From Pseudogymnoascus destructans (taxonomy: Eukaryota; Ascomycota; Leotiomycetes; Thelebolales; Thelebolaceae), in contig NW_020167554.1 of the NCBI RefSeq assembly GCF_001641265.1, positions 94,724 through 158,723 on the forward strand: DNA of 64,000 bases. The letters are read 5' to 3'. The notes beneath the pieces were generated by a model. The model was not told the DNA's origin. It saw only the letters and a list, made by a program, of their open reading frames with translations, and did no database searches. Both the position numbers and the translations under genes were made by a program. Positions 10,525-21,543 of this stretch are shown here, piece after piece (positions within the stretch are counted from its first letter, which is position 1; each line of letters begins with the position of its first letter).

Positions 10525-12630
10525 TTACTCCCCACCCATTACCAGCACCTTCCTTGTACTCCCCGGACCTCTACCAAGTACCTCCCTGACACTGCCCACA
10601 CTCTCCTCCAACCTCACTACCGCCGGGGCCCCAGTATATTCTACCCCCTTCCCACCACTACCGTCACTTCCACGATCCCAAACAACTACCCCCCCAACCG
10701 CACCGACATCCCTGTTATAAATCTCCACCGGCTCTCCTTTTGCCAGAGCCTCCAGGACAAACACCTGCTTCGTCGCCACTGTCCCCGAACTCGCTCCATT
10801 CTTGGAAACATACGTTACCTTTCCCTCCTGCGTCGTCCTCACGCGCCCACTCGCCCCAGGTTCGAGACCAGAATTGAACACGCTACCTCGGCCCGTGCGG
10901 TACTCGACCTCACAGAAGGACGTAGCGTTGATAGCGAGGTCACCCTCGTGTTCGGGGTCAACGCGGTACTCACTATCTACCACAAGCGAGTACTTCGCGC
11001 TTGGGCCACGGTCGTACAGGTCTGAGGTGAGAGAGTCTGTAGCGGTGCGGGAGAGGTTCGTGAACTGCGTAACACCGTAGGCGGAGAGATCATTAACGTT
11101 AGCATAGGTGAGCTGCTGAGACCAGGAGACGACGCGAGCCCCTCCAGCGGTGGTGATGGTGGATCTAATATCAAGCTCACGGTGTACGGAGATCTGGGTG
11201 GATAGCGTGACATTTGCCCCCGCAGGATCCTGCGATGTAGCCAACTTCGAACCCGTCCCAAACCCATCCTTCGCGATACTGATAGGCGACCCCGTCGTTA
11301 CCTTCCCCGGCTCATCAAGCCACAAAAATACCTTCCCCGTCACAAGCCAACTACTCCCCACCTCCTCCGCGATCGTCTTCCCCGAGATCCCCACAACCTT
11401 AATCTCAAACTCATGCGGTGCGCCATCACTTAGCAGCCCCAACCATGGCGAGACATCGACCTCATACTCGCGCAGATCAAACGCCTCGATACCCACGATC
11501 GGCCGCCACAGCCCTGGTACTACGCCCCCTGTAAAAATTACCGGGAACGGCCACTGCACGCCCGCCAGCCGCCCGTCGATTAGGATCTGCACTTCGCGCC
11601 AGGGCGAGAACCCTGGCAGCTCGCCGGTCGTATTGGTGAATGTCGATATCGCGGCGGAGGGGACGTTGCTCCACCAGAACTCCTCAGCTGCTTGGCCGCA
11701 GGCAGATAGAGAGATGGTGGCGCGGTTCGCGTTGCGGGGAAGGACATGTGTGGTTAGAGCGCGTTGGTCGGGGAGAGTAAAGACGCTAGGGGAGTTGGAA
11801 GCGGAGCGGCGGGCGGAGAGGGGGAGGATCAAGCCGGCTGCTGGTGGTGCGGCAGAGGCGGTGGAGAAGGTGAGCGATAGTGTCGTGTTAAAGGCGCCGG
11901 TGTACTTGTCATCGATTAGGTTCCCGAGATCAAAGATAACTTTTTGGGGCTGCCTCCACATGGACAGATAGGGCGTCATGTCCTTGATATATGTCCACTG
12001 GATCCCAGCCTCTGTCGGCTCGGCAGTGGACGTCCGCCACACCTCGGTGTCGTTGAGATACATCAGTGCCAGCCTGTCAAACTGTCGCCCTCGAGACGTA
12101 ACAGTGAAATTCATCACCACGCGCTTGAACTTGCACGATGGCGGGTTATAGTTTCCTGCACACAGTCAACACGGCTCAGATCTGAAACTCATAGACCAAT
12201 ATTACATACCCACAAACGGCTTGCCGTAGCTAAACCCAAATGAATGCTCCATGAGCAGTACCTTGCATTCATCATCATCAACAGCGACAGGCGCGTTCAC
12301 TTGAAAGACCTCCAAAACCCCATCCCCCAGTGCCGGCAACACCACTACCTGATCGGACTGCCCCCGTCGCACGAGGCGACCGAGATGCGTGTCGTGCAAG
12401 GCAAAGTACAGCAAGACGAGGAGAACGCAAACTAATGAGACAATGCGCGGGTACAATGACCATGGGGAGCGTCTCTTTTGTTCACGTGCGGGGAAATCAG
12501 CGACTTTGGAGAGATGTAGTGATATTCCCCTCTCGCGAGAGAACGCGTCGATAGCAAGAGGTACATTGCCTTCTACAGCCATATTTGCCCGGCGACCTAC
12601 CGATACTTTGGATACAGACATCGAGGACAT
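10525..12630 (-). CDS. PNGase A-like peptide N-glycanase, membrane-anchored
   Basis: Two exons on the minus strand, 12630-12210 and 12155-10525, joined by a 54-nt GTATGT..CAG intron (12156-12209), give 683 residues. The second exon continues the conserved PNGase A sequence: FGFSYGKPFVG leads over the junction into NYNPPSC, followed by FTVTSRGRQFDRLALMYL, EVWRTSTAEPT and IFDLGNLIDDKYTG. The family cleaves N-glycans from glycopeptides between the inner GlcNAc and Asn. Instead of a cleavable signal there is a basic N-terminus and one hydrophobic segment at about residues 61-79, so a type II membrane or secretory-pathway location is likely. Start chosen at MSSMSVSK: an earlier in-frame Met exists (12894), but its sequence looks non-coding. 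Family assignment is strong; the N-terminus is less sure. Confidence 0.85.
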
Positions 12631-13117
12631 AACTCCCCCGAGTTCGAAGAGCTGTGGGCACAGTGATGTCTTAGTTACTTTGGTGACGCGAGGGGGTAAG
12701 GCACACAAAAGACCTTCCTTTAATAGATATGTGTTGTATTGATAACCCGATAAGCGAACCACCGATACCTTGGTGGGTTTTACCGCGACGAAAACTGCTG
12801 TACTGTGAAGCATTGTAAACAAACACCAACACATAAATTTAACAATGCTGTTCCCGTTCATACGGAAATTCAAACAAACAACACCCATAACCATAAAAAC
12901 CCCTTCCTAGCAGTCCCAAGAACTAAAAAAAACCAAATCATCAATTTGCGGTTCCATACCCCCACCACTAGGTTCCCACCAGATTCCTCTGCCGGCGATA
13001 GTATCATCGAGCGAATATTCTTCTGTTGCTAGTCATTTCCAATGACGGCGGGGAATATACCATTCACCCTAGTGCTTTGTCCCAAACCCCTAGGCTTGTC
13101 CCTTAGGGCTGTATTCG
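12631..13117. other. Spacer between two minus-strand genes
   Basis: Probably holds the promoter and 5' UTR of the PNGase A-like gene and the 3' end of the orphan gene. No other gene is seen. Confidence 0.4.
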
Positions 13118-15754
13118 TTAGCAACATATCACGTTGGAGCTGTTTGCCGTTGGGAACGTACCCAATAACAAGTCGGCTGTTGTTATCATCTCCATTAGAG
13201 GTTTGCATACCGAAAATAGATACATTGAGCCCCTGTCCATTCGGAGCGCATCCATTGGGGCCATTGGGAACATATCCACCGACGCCCTGTCCACTGGGGG
13301 CTTGCATCTTTGGGGGCGCTGTTCCATGGGGAGCTTGTACATTGAGAGCTTGTCCGTTGATAGCTTGTCCGTTGATAGCTTGTCCGTTGATAGCATGTCC
13401 GTTGATAGCATGTCCGTTGATAGCATGTCCGTTGATAGCATGTCCGTTGATAGCATGTCCGTTGATAGCATGTCCGTTGATATCTTGTCCATTGTAACCA
13501 TATCCTGGAAAACCATTTCCAGGGAACCATTTCCAGCAATAGAAATGTATGCATTGGCAACATTGACAAAATTCCCGCCGTTCGTGGGCTTTAGAGGATT
13601 CTGCATTGGTGGGTCGTATATCGGCATAATGCCATTCTCAATCGGTGCTCTGTACGCCGGCATATGGCCATTGTGTATCGCCGCGCTATTAAAAGGCATT
13701 GGGCCATTCTGCATCGGATGACCGTATGGTGGCATTGAAGCATTATGCATTGAAGTGCCGTATGATGGCACTGAGCCATTCCGAATAGGATGGCCATATT
13801 GGGGCGCTGAACCATTTTGAATTGGTAAAGCGTATTGAGGCATCGGGCCATTCTGGATTGGACAGCCATTCGGAGGCTCTGCGCCATTTTGCATCGGTCC
13901 GGCGTATGGCGGCATAAGATCATTGCGCAAGAGAGGGATGTTCTTAGAAACTGGCAAATTCTGCATCGAGGCTCTGTTCGGTGGCATTGCGCCATTATGC
14001 ATCGGGACGCTGTTCGAAGGCGCTGGCCCATTCTGTGTTGGTGCGATAAACGGTGACACTGAGAAACTCTGCATCGGGCCACCAGTCACAGGCACTGAGA
14101 AACTCTGCATCGGGGGACCGGTCGCAGGCACCGGGTCACTCTGCATTGGTGCGACAAACGGCGGCACCAAGCCTCCATGCATCTGATAGCCGTATGTTGG
14201 CGGGATGTTCTGCGGCATTGACATTGTACCATTTTGCATTGCAGCACTATTCTGAGGCAATGGACTATTCTGCATCGGTGGGCCATACGTCTGAATTGAG
14301 CTATTCTGCATCGCTGAACTATTGTGTATCGTAGAGCCGTACATTGATCCGTTGTGAGTTGTAGAGTCACATGGCGGCGGTAGATGATATGGTGCCACTG
14401 GAGCGTTATCCACAGAAAAGCCGTTCACGCCATTCATCACAGGCAAAGGTATGCCATTCTGGCAGAGGACACCGTTGCGAACATCAAGGCCATCTGATGA
14501 AGCTTCCACACCGGGTGCGTTACTGCTGGCAATCAGGAAACCAAGGTAACGACCTCTAGTGCGATACTCCTTGCGATTGTTTGAATTTGCATCGGGACAA
14601 CTCTTCAACCAGGACATATATCTCGCATGATAGGCGCTGCGCTTCGCGGAAACGGCGCTGGTCGGATTCTTCCCATTGGCCGCGCCGTCTACCGCAGCTG
14701 ATTTGCTCCGCGTGCCCGGGCCGCCAGATGTAGGTGCTGGAGGGTCTTTCGGGGCAGGTGGGGGCCCCTTTGGTGTATCAGGGACCGTGGAGTCAGATGA
14801 ACCACTGTTCTCACGTGACTTTGACGAAATCGTTGGAGTGGTATCGCTGTCCGTGGAGCATACACCCTCGGCATCAGCATTTGATGGCCTTGATGACGGC
14901 TCGCAAGTGGGAACGGAAGGAGCGGCCTTAGCCTCGGTGGCCCATTTTCGGCTAACTGGGTTGCTCTTTCCCGTTTTGTGAGTATGGGTTTGCGGTTCAT
15001 CTGGGGGAGATAACTCCGGGGCACCAGGATGGACTTGCATATGGGCCTTGGTAGGGGTGACTGCAATCCGGGATTTGGGATAAACAGTGGGACTGCTCAG
15101 TACCTTTGCTGTGGAAACTCGTCTTCTTTTGTTGTCTGGCATAACAGCCAGGCGACCAGGTGGATAACCGTATACCGTGGGGCCCCTGATGTTTGCACCG
15201 TTCTGGACTGGCCGCTTTATAACTGGGTTCGCAAGAGTCGCAAATGGCCTCAAGTCCTCCGGCATTGTCCCCATGTGATTGCTGGATCTGGCGAAGCCAT
15301 TTGAGTTATTCGATGTGGCTGAGGGGTGGGCGGCCGAGCTGCTGTGTCCACTGATTATGTTGTTCTGATTCTCCGCCGACTTTGAACCGGATTCTTTAAA
15401 TTCACGAAGTTCGCGGAGGAAGTTGCCAATGTCGCTGGCATCCGCTGGGATGGTGGGCTTGTTGCTGGGGCCGCTTTCAAACATGCTGTTCTCGGCCCAG
15501 TCATCGATACAAGGGCAGATGTCTGCATCGCTCTTCAACGTGTGTAGCTTGGGAGCCAAGTCTCGAAGATCGTCGATAGGCCCGTTAGTAAAGAGAGGTC
15601 GCCTGTAGTCCGGCTCGTCGACAAAACGCTGTGTCGGGATATCCGTCGACGAAAACCATGACTGATTAAGAGACAGGATCAAACCTGCCTCTCTGTTTAG
15701 AAATACTTGAAAAAACGACTGGGAGAAGATAAAAGTGGTGATATTGAGTAACAC
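13118..15754 (-). CDS. Orphan low-complexity protein with degenerate MQNG-type repeats
   Basis: A single 878-codon frame not assigned to any family. The N-terminal part (about residues 20-130) looks globular. A Ser/Pro/Thr-rich linker follows, then a short basic segment (KRSAYHARYMSWLK, about residue 380). The C-terminal half has about 25 imperfect 10-12 residue repeats of type P-x-Y-x-x-P-M-Q-N-G, then a pentapeptide array STDML/STDKL encoded by a 15-bp minisatellite, and a degenerate tail. The first residues (MLLNITTF) may be intron sequence ending in CCCAG near 15719, so the true start may lie upstream. A nuclear or structural disordered protein is possible, but no function can be given. 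Confidence 0.55.
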   Translation of the reverse strand: MLLNITTFIFSQSFFQVFLNREAGLILSLNQSWFSSTDIPTQRFVDEPDYRRPLFTNGPIDDLRDLAPKLHTLKSDADICPCIDDWAENSMFESGPSNKPTIPADASDIGNFLRELREFKESGSKSAENQNNIISGHSSSAAHPSATSNNSNGFARSSNHMGTMPEDLRPFATLANPVIKRPVQNGANIRGPTVYGYPPGRLAVMPDNKRRRVSTAKVLSSPTVYPKSRIAVTPTKAHMQVHPGAPELSPPDEPQTHTHKTGKSNPVSRKWATEAKAAPSVPTCEPSSRPSNADAEGVCSTDSDTTPTISSKSRENSGSSDSTVPDTPKGPPPAPKDPPAPTSGGPGTRSKSAAVDGAANGKNPTSAVSAKRSAYHARYMSWLKSCPDANSNNRKEYRTRGRYLGFLIASSNAPGVEASSDGLDVRNGVLCQNGIPLPVMNGVNGFSVDNAPVAPYHLPPPCDSTTHNGSMYGSTIHNSSAMQNSSIQTYGPPMQNSPLPQNSAAMQNGTMSMPQNIPPTYGYQMHGGLVPPFVAPMQSDPVPATGPPMQSFSVPVTGGPMQSFSVSPFIAPTQNGPAPSNSVPMHNGAMPPNRASMQNLPVSKNIPLLRNDLMPPYAGPMQNGAEPPNGCPIQNGPMPQYALPIQNGSAPQYGHPIRNGSVPSYGTSMHNASMPPYGHPMQNGPMPFNSAAIHNGHMPAYRAPIENGIMPIYDPPMQNPLKPTNGGNFVNVANAYISIAGNGSLEMVFQDMVTMDKISTDMLSTDMLSTDMLSTDMLSTDMLSTDMLSTDKLSTDKLSTDKLSMYKLPMEQRPQRCKPPVDRASVDMFPMAPMDALRMDRGSMYLFSVCKPLMEMITTADLLLGTFPTANSSNVICC
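13351..13500. repeat. 15-bp minisatellite inside the orphan gene
   Basis: Nine to ten copies of TGTCCGTTGATAGCA and close variants. Unit length is a multiple of three, so copy-number change preserves the frame and alters the number of STDML pentapeptides. Confidence 0.95.
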
Positions 15755-17126
15755 TTTTTCTCAAAAATTTATATTTTAGCATGGCAAGAAAGGAAGCGAG
15801 AACAAGGGCCATACAAGAACATACATGGGAGGGAAATTGGCAAATACCTGCCCCCGCTAGATCAGCTCACCATCGTAGGACCTCAGTCTGGATCGAAATA
15901 GAGCTGACAGCTACAGTGGGTCGTACCTACCGACGATTGTAGATAAATACAGCGATGTGCTCGGCTTCTCTCGGTTTATCCTTCCGAATCACTTGCGCTC
16001 TCTCCTGTTCCAATGGTTCCTGCCAGGGTCCTGTCAGGACAGGCACGTTTGCGAATGGTGGCATAGTCTTGTGTTTTCATCGTGTGATTCTATATACTAA
16101 AGGTTATTTATTTCTTGTAGTTGCAGAATGGGAGCTTCATGCTCATCCAAACAGCAGGCCATGTTGACCCTGTGGTAACCATGGCCATGTGTTGTAGAAG
16201 TTATTCGGAGACCTCGATGGTCGAAGGCTCCTCCTTGCCAGGGGAACGTCATGCCAGCAAAGTCGCAGCTGCTCTTCTCAAGGCAGCACGCATGTCGGAA
16301 GATATCCGTAATTCCGCATCACAGTCATTGGCGAGAGCTCGCTGGTCGAAGGTTACCGTACTTCCTAAACGCCGGGATGTGGTAGGTCCACGCTCAGTCA
16401 AAAGGTCATTCTGGCCCCGCAGTAGCCATGACTCTCCGTATAGTTGGAGGTATCTGCATCACGGAATCGCTGTGGCTGACAAGAGATCTCGATGGCCAAA
16501 TGTTTGACTTCTGGAAAGCGGGCAATGGAAACTTTATAGTCCTTGGGACCATATGCCCAAAGCAGTATAGTAGAAGCTATTCACAGCAGGTCAGCCCAGA
16601 TTCCAATTTGTAAGGAACGTCTAGCCCAGATGGCTGAGGTTTTATGTCATGACGGAGCCATGGTTGGTTGTGAGTCAAATTTATGACTTGGAAGTCTGGA
16701 AGAAGTCAAGATTGAAGTCGAGACTCCAACATTTGTAAGTGGCATCTGTCTAGCTCTGTCGCCAAGCAGAGTCGCTACCGAGACAAGCGCATATTTTGGA
16801 GAGCTCTGGCGAATCAGAGATCACACAGTCACGATTACAGCGATTTGAGAGTGATGACGTAGATTCTTTGGGCTTCGGGGTGATTGGCGGGAAAGTAACT
16901 GGCCTTTGGTGGGGTGATGTTACTCGTACTTTAGGTTTAACAAAAATAATAATCTACATTAATATTTTGTATGCCACCCATTAGCATCAATAACAGCTTC
17001 GTTGTTGACCATTTTGCGTCATTACATAAAGTATAAATCCGAAGACGTTCATAGCAACATAACATTACTCGGGTTTTTATTGGACTACTCTACTACAGGG
17101 GTAGCGACACCACCCTACCTAGGCTG
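15755..17126. other. Gene-free stretch upstream of the orphan gene
   Basis: Several short plus-strand frames (up to 128 codons at 16121-16507) occur, but none shows a recognisable domain or splice pattern. The first part is likely promoter and 5' UTR of the orphan gene. Confidence 0.35.
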
Positions 17127-17168
17127 GATTAATAAATGTATGTAGGTACATACATTTAATTAATCCAA
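17127..17168. repeat. Near-perfect palindrome
   Basis: GGATTAATAAATGTATGTA and its reverse complement meet around GGTACATAC. It would form a hairpin with an arm of about 19 bp. It lies 10-20 bp outside the left arm of a longer inverted repeat. Confidence 0.8.
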
Positions 17169-17177
17169 AGTACGAGT

Positions 17178-17810
17178 AGAGTTCCAGTATAGGGACCAGT
17201 GTCCGAATACTAAGCAAAAAACACTACGGACTGTTCAGCAATTACGTAACTCAGTCACAAGTTCTAGTATACGATCAATAGTCTTGTTGGTCATAGCCAG
17301 CTGCCTTCATTTTGTTGGTGTAGGTGGCCATCTTCTTGGTCTTGTCTGTTTATTATTGAATTCTACCACCCTCGGACATACCATCTAGGGATGTTAAAGC
17401 AATGTCTTACTCACTTCGAACTGCTTCCCTTCCTGATATCAGCTTGTAGTTGGTGATTGATGGTGGTAAAGGGGTTGAAGTAAGAGTTGATAATATTAGA
17501 AAGAAGAAAGGAAAGGCACGAGGAGGAATAAGGCATGTCGAAATAGGGGTATTCTTACTGTGAATCACTTCTATTACTATGAATCACTTCTTATTAAGTG
17601 ATTCATTTCTACTATTATGAATCTTACGTTTACAACTATGAATCAGAATCACTTATCACTTTGACCAGTAGTGGACTCGCTGGCTTGTGGATTTCTACAT
17701 AGTGACTGAGTTACGTAATTGCTGACTAGACAGGGGTGTGCGCAGTGTTTTTCGCTTAGTATTCATTCGGACACCGGCCGGTGTTCGTATACTGGAACTC
17801 GGCAGCTGGA
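17178..17810. repeat. Inverted-repeat unit, MITE-like
   Basis: The left arm (about 17178-17260: GTTCCAGTATAGGGACCAG, then GTCCGAATACTAAGC, then CAATTACGTAACTCAGTCAC) recurs inverted at 17699-17805. The inner ends match best (GTGACTGAGTTACGTAATTG). About 440 bp of AT-rich sequence lies between the arms. No coding frame and no convincing target duplication, so a decayed MITE or a folded non-autonomous element is the best guess. Confidence 0.55.
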
Positions 17811-18594
17811 ACTCGGCAGTTGCTGTGCCAAAATGGCAGTTTCGATATCCCCCAAACACCCCCCTGTGTGTCGTGCGTCCGTGTCTTGTTTCAACGTTGC
17901 TGCAGATATGAATAATCAAATAGTTATAAGCTAACTTATAGGATTAAATATAAACAAATCATGGGATAAAGAGTTACACACGATAGAATCCCAACAAACT
18001 ATATATCCTCCCCAACACCCATCACACAAGAAATCCATTCGGATCAAACACCTACCCATATCATACGAACAAATATATCTCCAATCTATTTGACACAACC
18101 TTCCGTCATCCCGCGCACTAAACTATACTACACTATTCCCGCCCACACACACCTCTCCAACACCTCTCACACGCCTCTCCCGCCCTCCATCTGCCTGCTT
18201 TTCTATGCTATCTGCGTCATCCTGCCAGAACCCTCGCCGCTTCCCAGCTTACAGCGCACATCGTCACCGCCCCCCCCCACCTTACCTTATCATGACTCTC
18301 TCTTTCATCATCGACCGAAAAAACCAGCCCTTGGCCCCTACCCCAAGCACAAAAAGCACAAATCCCTTAACCCTGCCGGCCCCCAAGCTTCATCTATCTA
18401 CAACTCAAAACCTTTGACCTTCGAGACAAAACCTACGCACCACCTTCACCAAAACGCCTGAGCTGATCCCCGGATATTTCACCCAAAAGAGCACAGCTTC
18501 ATATCCCAGCGTGCCCGCTGCCGTCCAGACCCTTGTCTCGACCCCGTCAACCCTCAAAACCACCACTTATTTGGATAATACCCTAACCGCCATC
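17811..18594. other. Promoter and 5' UTR of the MARVEL gene
   Basis: Pyrimidine-rich C/T and C/A tracts from about 18000 to 18594 are typical of strongly expressed fungal promoters and long 5' leaders. A 123-codon frame at 18090-18461 lacks any domain and is regarded as leader sequence. Confidence 0.45.
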
Positions 18595-19190
18595 ATGAGC
18601 GTTGTTCAGATCATCTTACGTGGACTCCAGTTTCTCTGGATCCTCCTCCTCACAGCCCTCATTGGTAACGTTCTCGCCGGCAAGACCTCCAACAACGCAC
18701 CCACCAACTATGCCATGTTTACCATCGTCTTCTGCTGGATCGTCTGGATCTACGGCATGGCCGCCGCCGTCATCGAATCCGTCGCCATCCCCATCGTTCT
18801 GATCATCCTCGACGCCTTCGCCACCATGTTCACCTTCATCGCAGGCGTCGTCCTAGCGAAGAAGCTCGGTGCGCACAGCTGCAACAACCGCGTAAGTCAT
18901 CCCAATTCCACACATCACGCCACTCCCCACATCATCATCCGAAACTCCCGCCAAATCCTGAGCTGAATCCAACTGACACCTCACAGGGCTACCTCGAGAC
19001 CAGGCCCATTCTGCGCGACAACGGCTCCACCACCCGCCACTGCCGCGAGCTGCAAGCCAGTTGTGCGTTCTTCTGGTTCCTCTTCGCCTGCTTCATCGGT
19101 TCTATGGTCATGGCAGGCCTCAAGGGTGGATTCGGCGGCATGAAGCGCGGCGGCGGAGGTGGGGCTCCCGCGATGTCGCAGGTTCGCTAA
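18595..19190 (+). CDS. nce102: Nce102-like MARVEL-domain membrane protein
   Basis: Exon 1 is 18595-18891 and exon 2 is 18987-19190. The 95-nt intron (18892-18986) has GTAAGT, a CTGAC branch site and CACAG. The protein has 166 residues with four hydrophobic segments (about residues 10-28, 38-60, 66-90 and 120-142) in the MARVEL layout, and ends in a Gly-rich, Lys/Arg-containing cytosolic tail. Nce102 and its relatives are four-TM plasma-membrane proteins that organise eisosome/MCC domains, sense sphingolipids and were first described in non-classical export. Length and topology match the family. The ATG context is CCATCATGA. Confidence 0.85.
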
Positions 19191-20270
19191 GGTGAGACTT
19201 CCTGACCCAGTGTATTATGAGATGACAGCACTGACGTAAGTGGCAGGAATGAAAAATTCCGACAACACCCCAGTGATGTCTAACACGCTGAAGGGATTTG
19301 ATTTGAGAAGGAGGGAGAGATGTTGTGTAATTTAAAAGTATGTGTCGGTGGATTGGTTGTCTAGTGAGTACGGTCTGTAGAGTTTACACACTACGATCAC
19401 TACCAGTTTCGGGGCGTTGCGTTGCTGTGATTTTTCTTCTGGCTTTATCTAGGAGAACATGGGGAAAGTGAGGGGTGTATGAGTAGTGTATGGGGGAAGG
19501 GTGTTCCGACTATTTGTTTCTGGATCTAGCTAGTCGGTTGTGTAGTTGAGCAGCCCCGACTGTGTCATGAGATGAACGATGTAATTAGATAAGATGGGAC
19601 TGAATAAGTAGGGTGCCTGAGTAGATAATGAATGGAGTGTTTAATGTAGATGTTTCCTAGACCTCGGCGCGATGCTTCGTAGTCGGTCTCTTTCATTCGT
19701 CACCTGAGATATAATTCGCCGATGTGATGCATTCTTCGGCATAGCTTCATATAAATAGCACCCTACCACGCCCTCAATATCCTCTGCACCTATCCTACGA
19801 TAAACTATCCGAGTATAATATAAATGGTGTATGGACAAAAGTGGCACCCCCAGACGAGGCCTTACGGCTCCAGAGCAACTGCGCTCATCCCACTCCCGCA
19901 CCTTGCTTCTCTTATCGCCGCACTTCTCACAACCGCCGCGTACCTCTTGTCACGCCTGTTCAAGTTCTCCCTGATTCTGTAACATATTCGCACCCCTACC
20001 ATCTTTATATAACAAATGAGCAAATGAAGAGTTCCACTTCCGACCTCCTATCCCCTGCGGCAAATAGGGGGCAGCAGTATCCCATTCCGTAGTGCCGCCT
20101 TAGTGCGTCTATCTGCAGCCTTTCGTTAATTTGTAGTCAGCGGGAAACTGGCGTGCAGCTGCTTTGTTTCGGCTCTCTTGGTGGTGTGCAAACAGTCGAT
20201 AAACACACGCAAGTGAATGCACGAACTTGAAAACCAAACAACTCACAAGTATTATAACAAGCCGTCTTTC
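19191..20270. other. 3' flank and gene-free stretch
   Basis: The beginning probably includes the 3' UTR of the MARVEL gene. Short frames at 19641-19901 and 19841-20092 have no recognisable features. Confidence 0.4.
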
Positions 20271-20715
20271 TCCAAAATCCTATGAAGCCAACACACACAG
20301 TATCCCCCTCCCTCTTCTCCCACTAGGGGCTCGAGTTAGGGTTAAGGCGTTGTTCGGGAGAGCGCTATCGTCGTGTCTTGTCACCTCCACCTCCACCTCT
20401 CAACTCCGCAGCAAGGCCGCAGGGCACACTACACACTACACTCGCAGTGGCTATAACATCAGACCAACCGGTCCTGCATACACCCCCTTTCGGGAGAACC
20501 TCCAAGGCACCGCCCTCTACTAGCAAACCTAACACCATCCTAACTAGCGGGGAAGGCACTTAGTCAACGAGCCTTACAGCCACGCAAACACGACGCAAGA
20601 ACTGCTCTCTAAGGTCATACTCTGTACATAAACCCATAGCTTAGCACGTCCCCATATCCTTCGGGAAGTCTTAGGGCCGCGGGTTACACCCGCGTCCCGC
20701 TGGACGTAAATAAAT

Positions 20716-20756
<41 letters not shown>
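20271..20756 (+). mobile_element. Possible non-LTR retrotransposon or SINE 3' end with (ATC)n tail
   Basis: A GC-rich segment with a short stem-loop (GGGCCGCGGGTTACACCCGCG, 20671-20691) runs through GGACGTAAATAAATATC into at least 12 uninterrupted ATC units ending at 20756. A GC-rich 3' end followed by a short tandem tail is how many fungal LINE/SINE insertions finish. No reverse transcriptase is left, and the left limit is arbitrary. Confidence 0.35.
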
Positions 20757-20759
<3 letters not shown>

Positions 20760-21543
20760 CCTCTACCTCCAGCTCTTTTATTACTGCTGTCGGGTGGTTC
20801 TCACCGTCTCACTTTCTCACCACCGCACACCTTCTCACCACCTCCCTTTCCTCCGCCACCACGTACGTAGCTGTACACGCACGGCGCACGGCGCACGGCG
20901 CACCCACATCCGCATCTATTAAATAGTGTTATTGAACACGCTCTATCTTGAGTTCTGCCTATGCTTTGTTATACGGGTGGAAAGTTGTTCGAAAAGCCCA
21001 TTTCGAGGTGTATTTATAGTAATGATGATGATGATGATGTGAGCGAACTGATTAAATAAACCTATACCTCTCAACCTACAACACAAGACCAACTAACGTA
21101 CAGTACATGAATGGTAATATGAAACTCTCCCCCTCTCCCCCCTTTCCTCCCTCGCACTCCTCTCCCGGTCTCGCCATCTTCCCGCTCTCGCCATATCCAT
21201 GCCCATGCCCCAACCTCTAACCCCATAACCCAAAAATGAAAAATCTCGACTCCCTACAAGGAAAAATTAAATAAAACAAAGAAGAACGAAAGAGAATCAG
21301 AACGGACTAATAATATACTTTATACCGAACCCCCCCTTTCAACCACGACCCCGATTACACCCCCACAAGACACCGATCCAAAAGCAACCAAAACCACCAA
21401 AACCCCGGAAAAAAAGATGATAAGACCGACCGAAATCAAAATAACCCCAAAGACACCAATCAACCACCCCAGCTCACTCTCACTCTCCTCTCACCCGTCT
21501 TCCGGCATCCAACTTTTGAATGACAAACTTTTCCCCAAGCTTT
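20757..21543. other. Gene-free stretch downstream of wetA
   Basis: C/T-rich with a second short ATG-repeat microsatellite near 21020-21040 and a GGCGCAC repeat near 20883-20902. It is the 3' flank of the wetA-like gene. Confidence 0.4.

Noticed and set aside
11150..11971. 273-codon plus-strand frame opposite the PNGase A-like gene
   Set aside because: The minus strand carries a clear family match with a proper intron; the plus frame is its shadow.
20671..20720. tRNA gene in the GC-rich stem region
   Set aside because: One stem-loop only; no cloverleaf, and the A and B box consensus could not be fitted.
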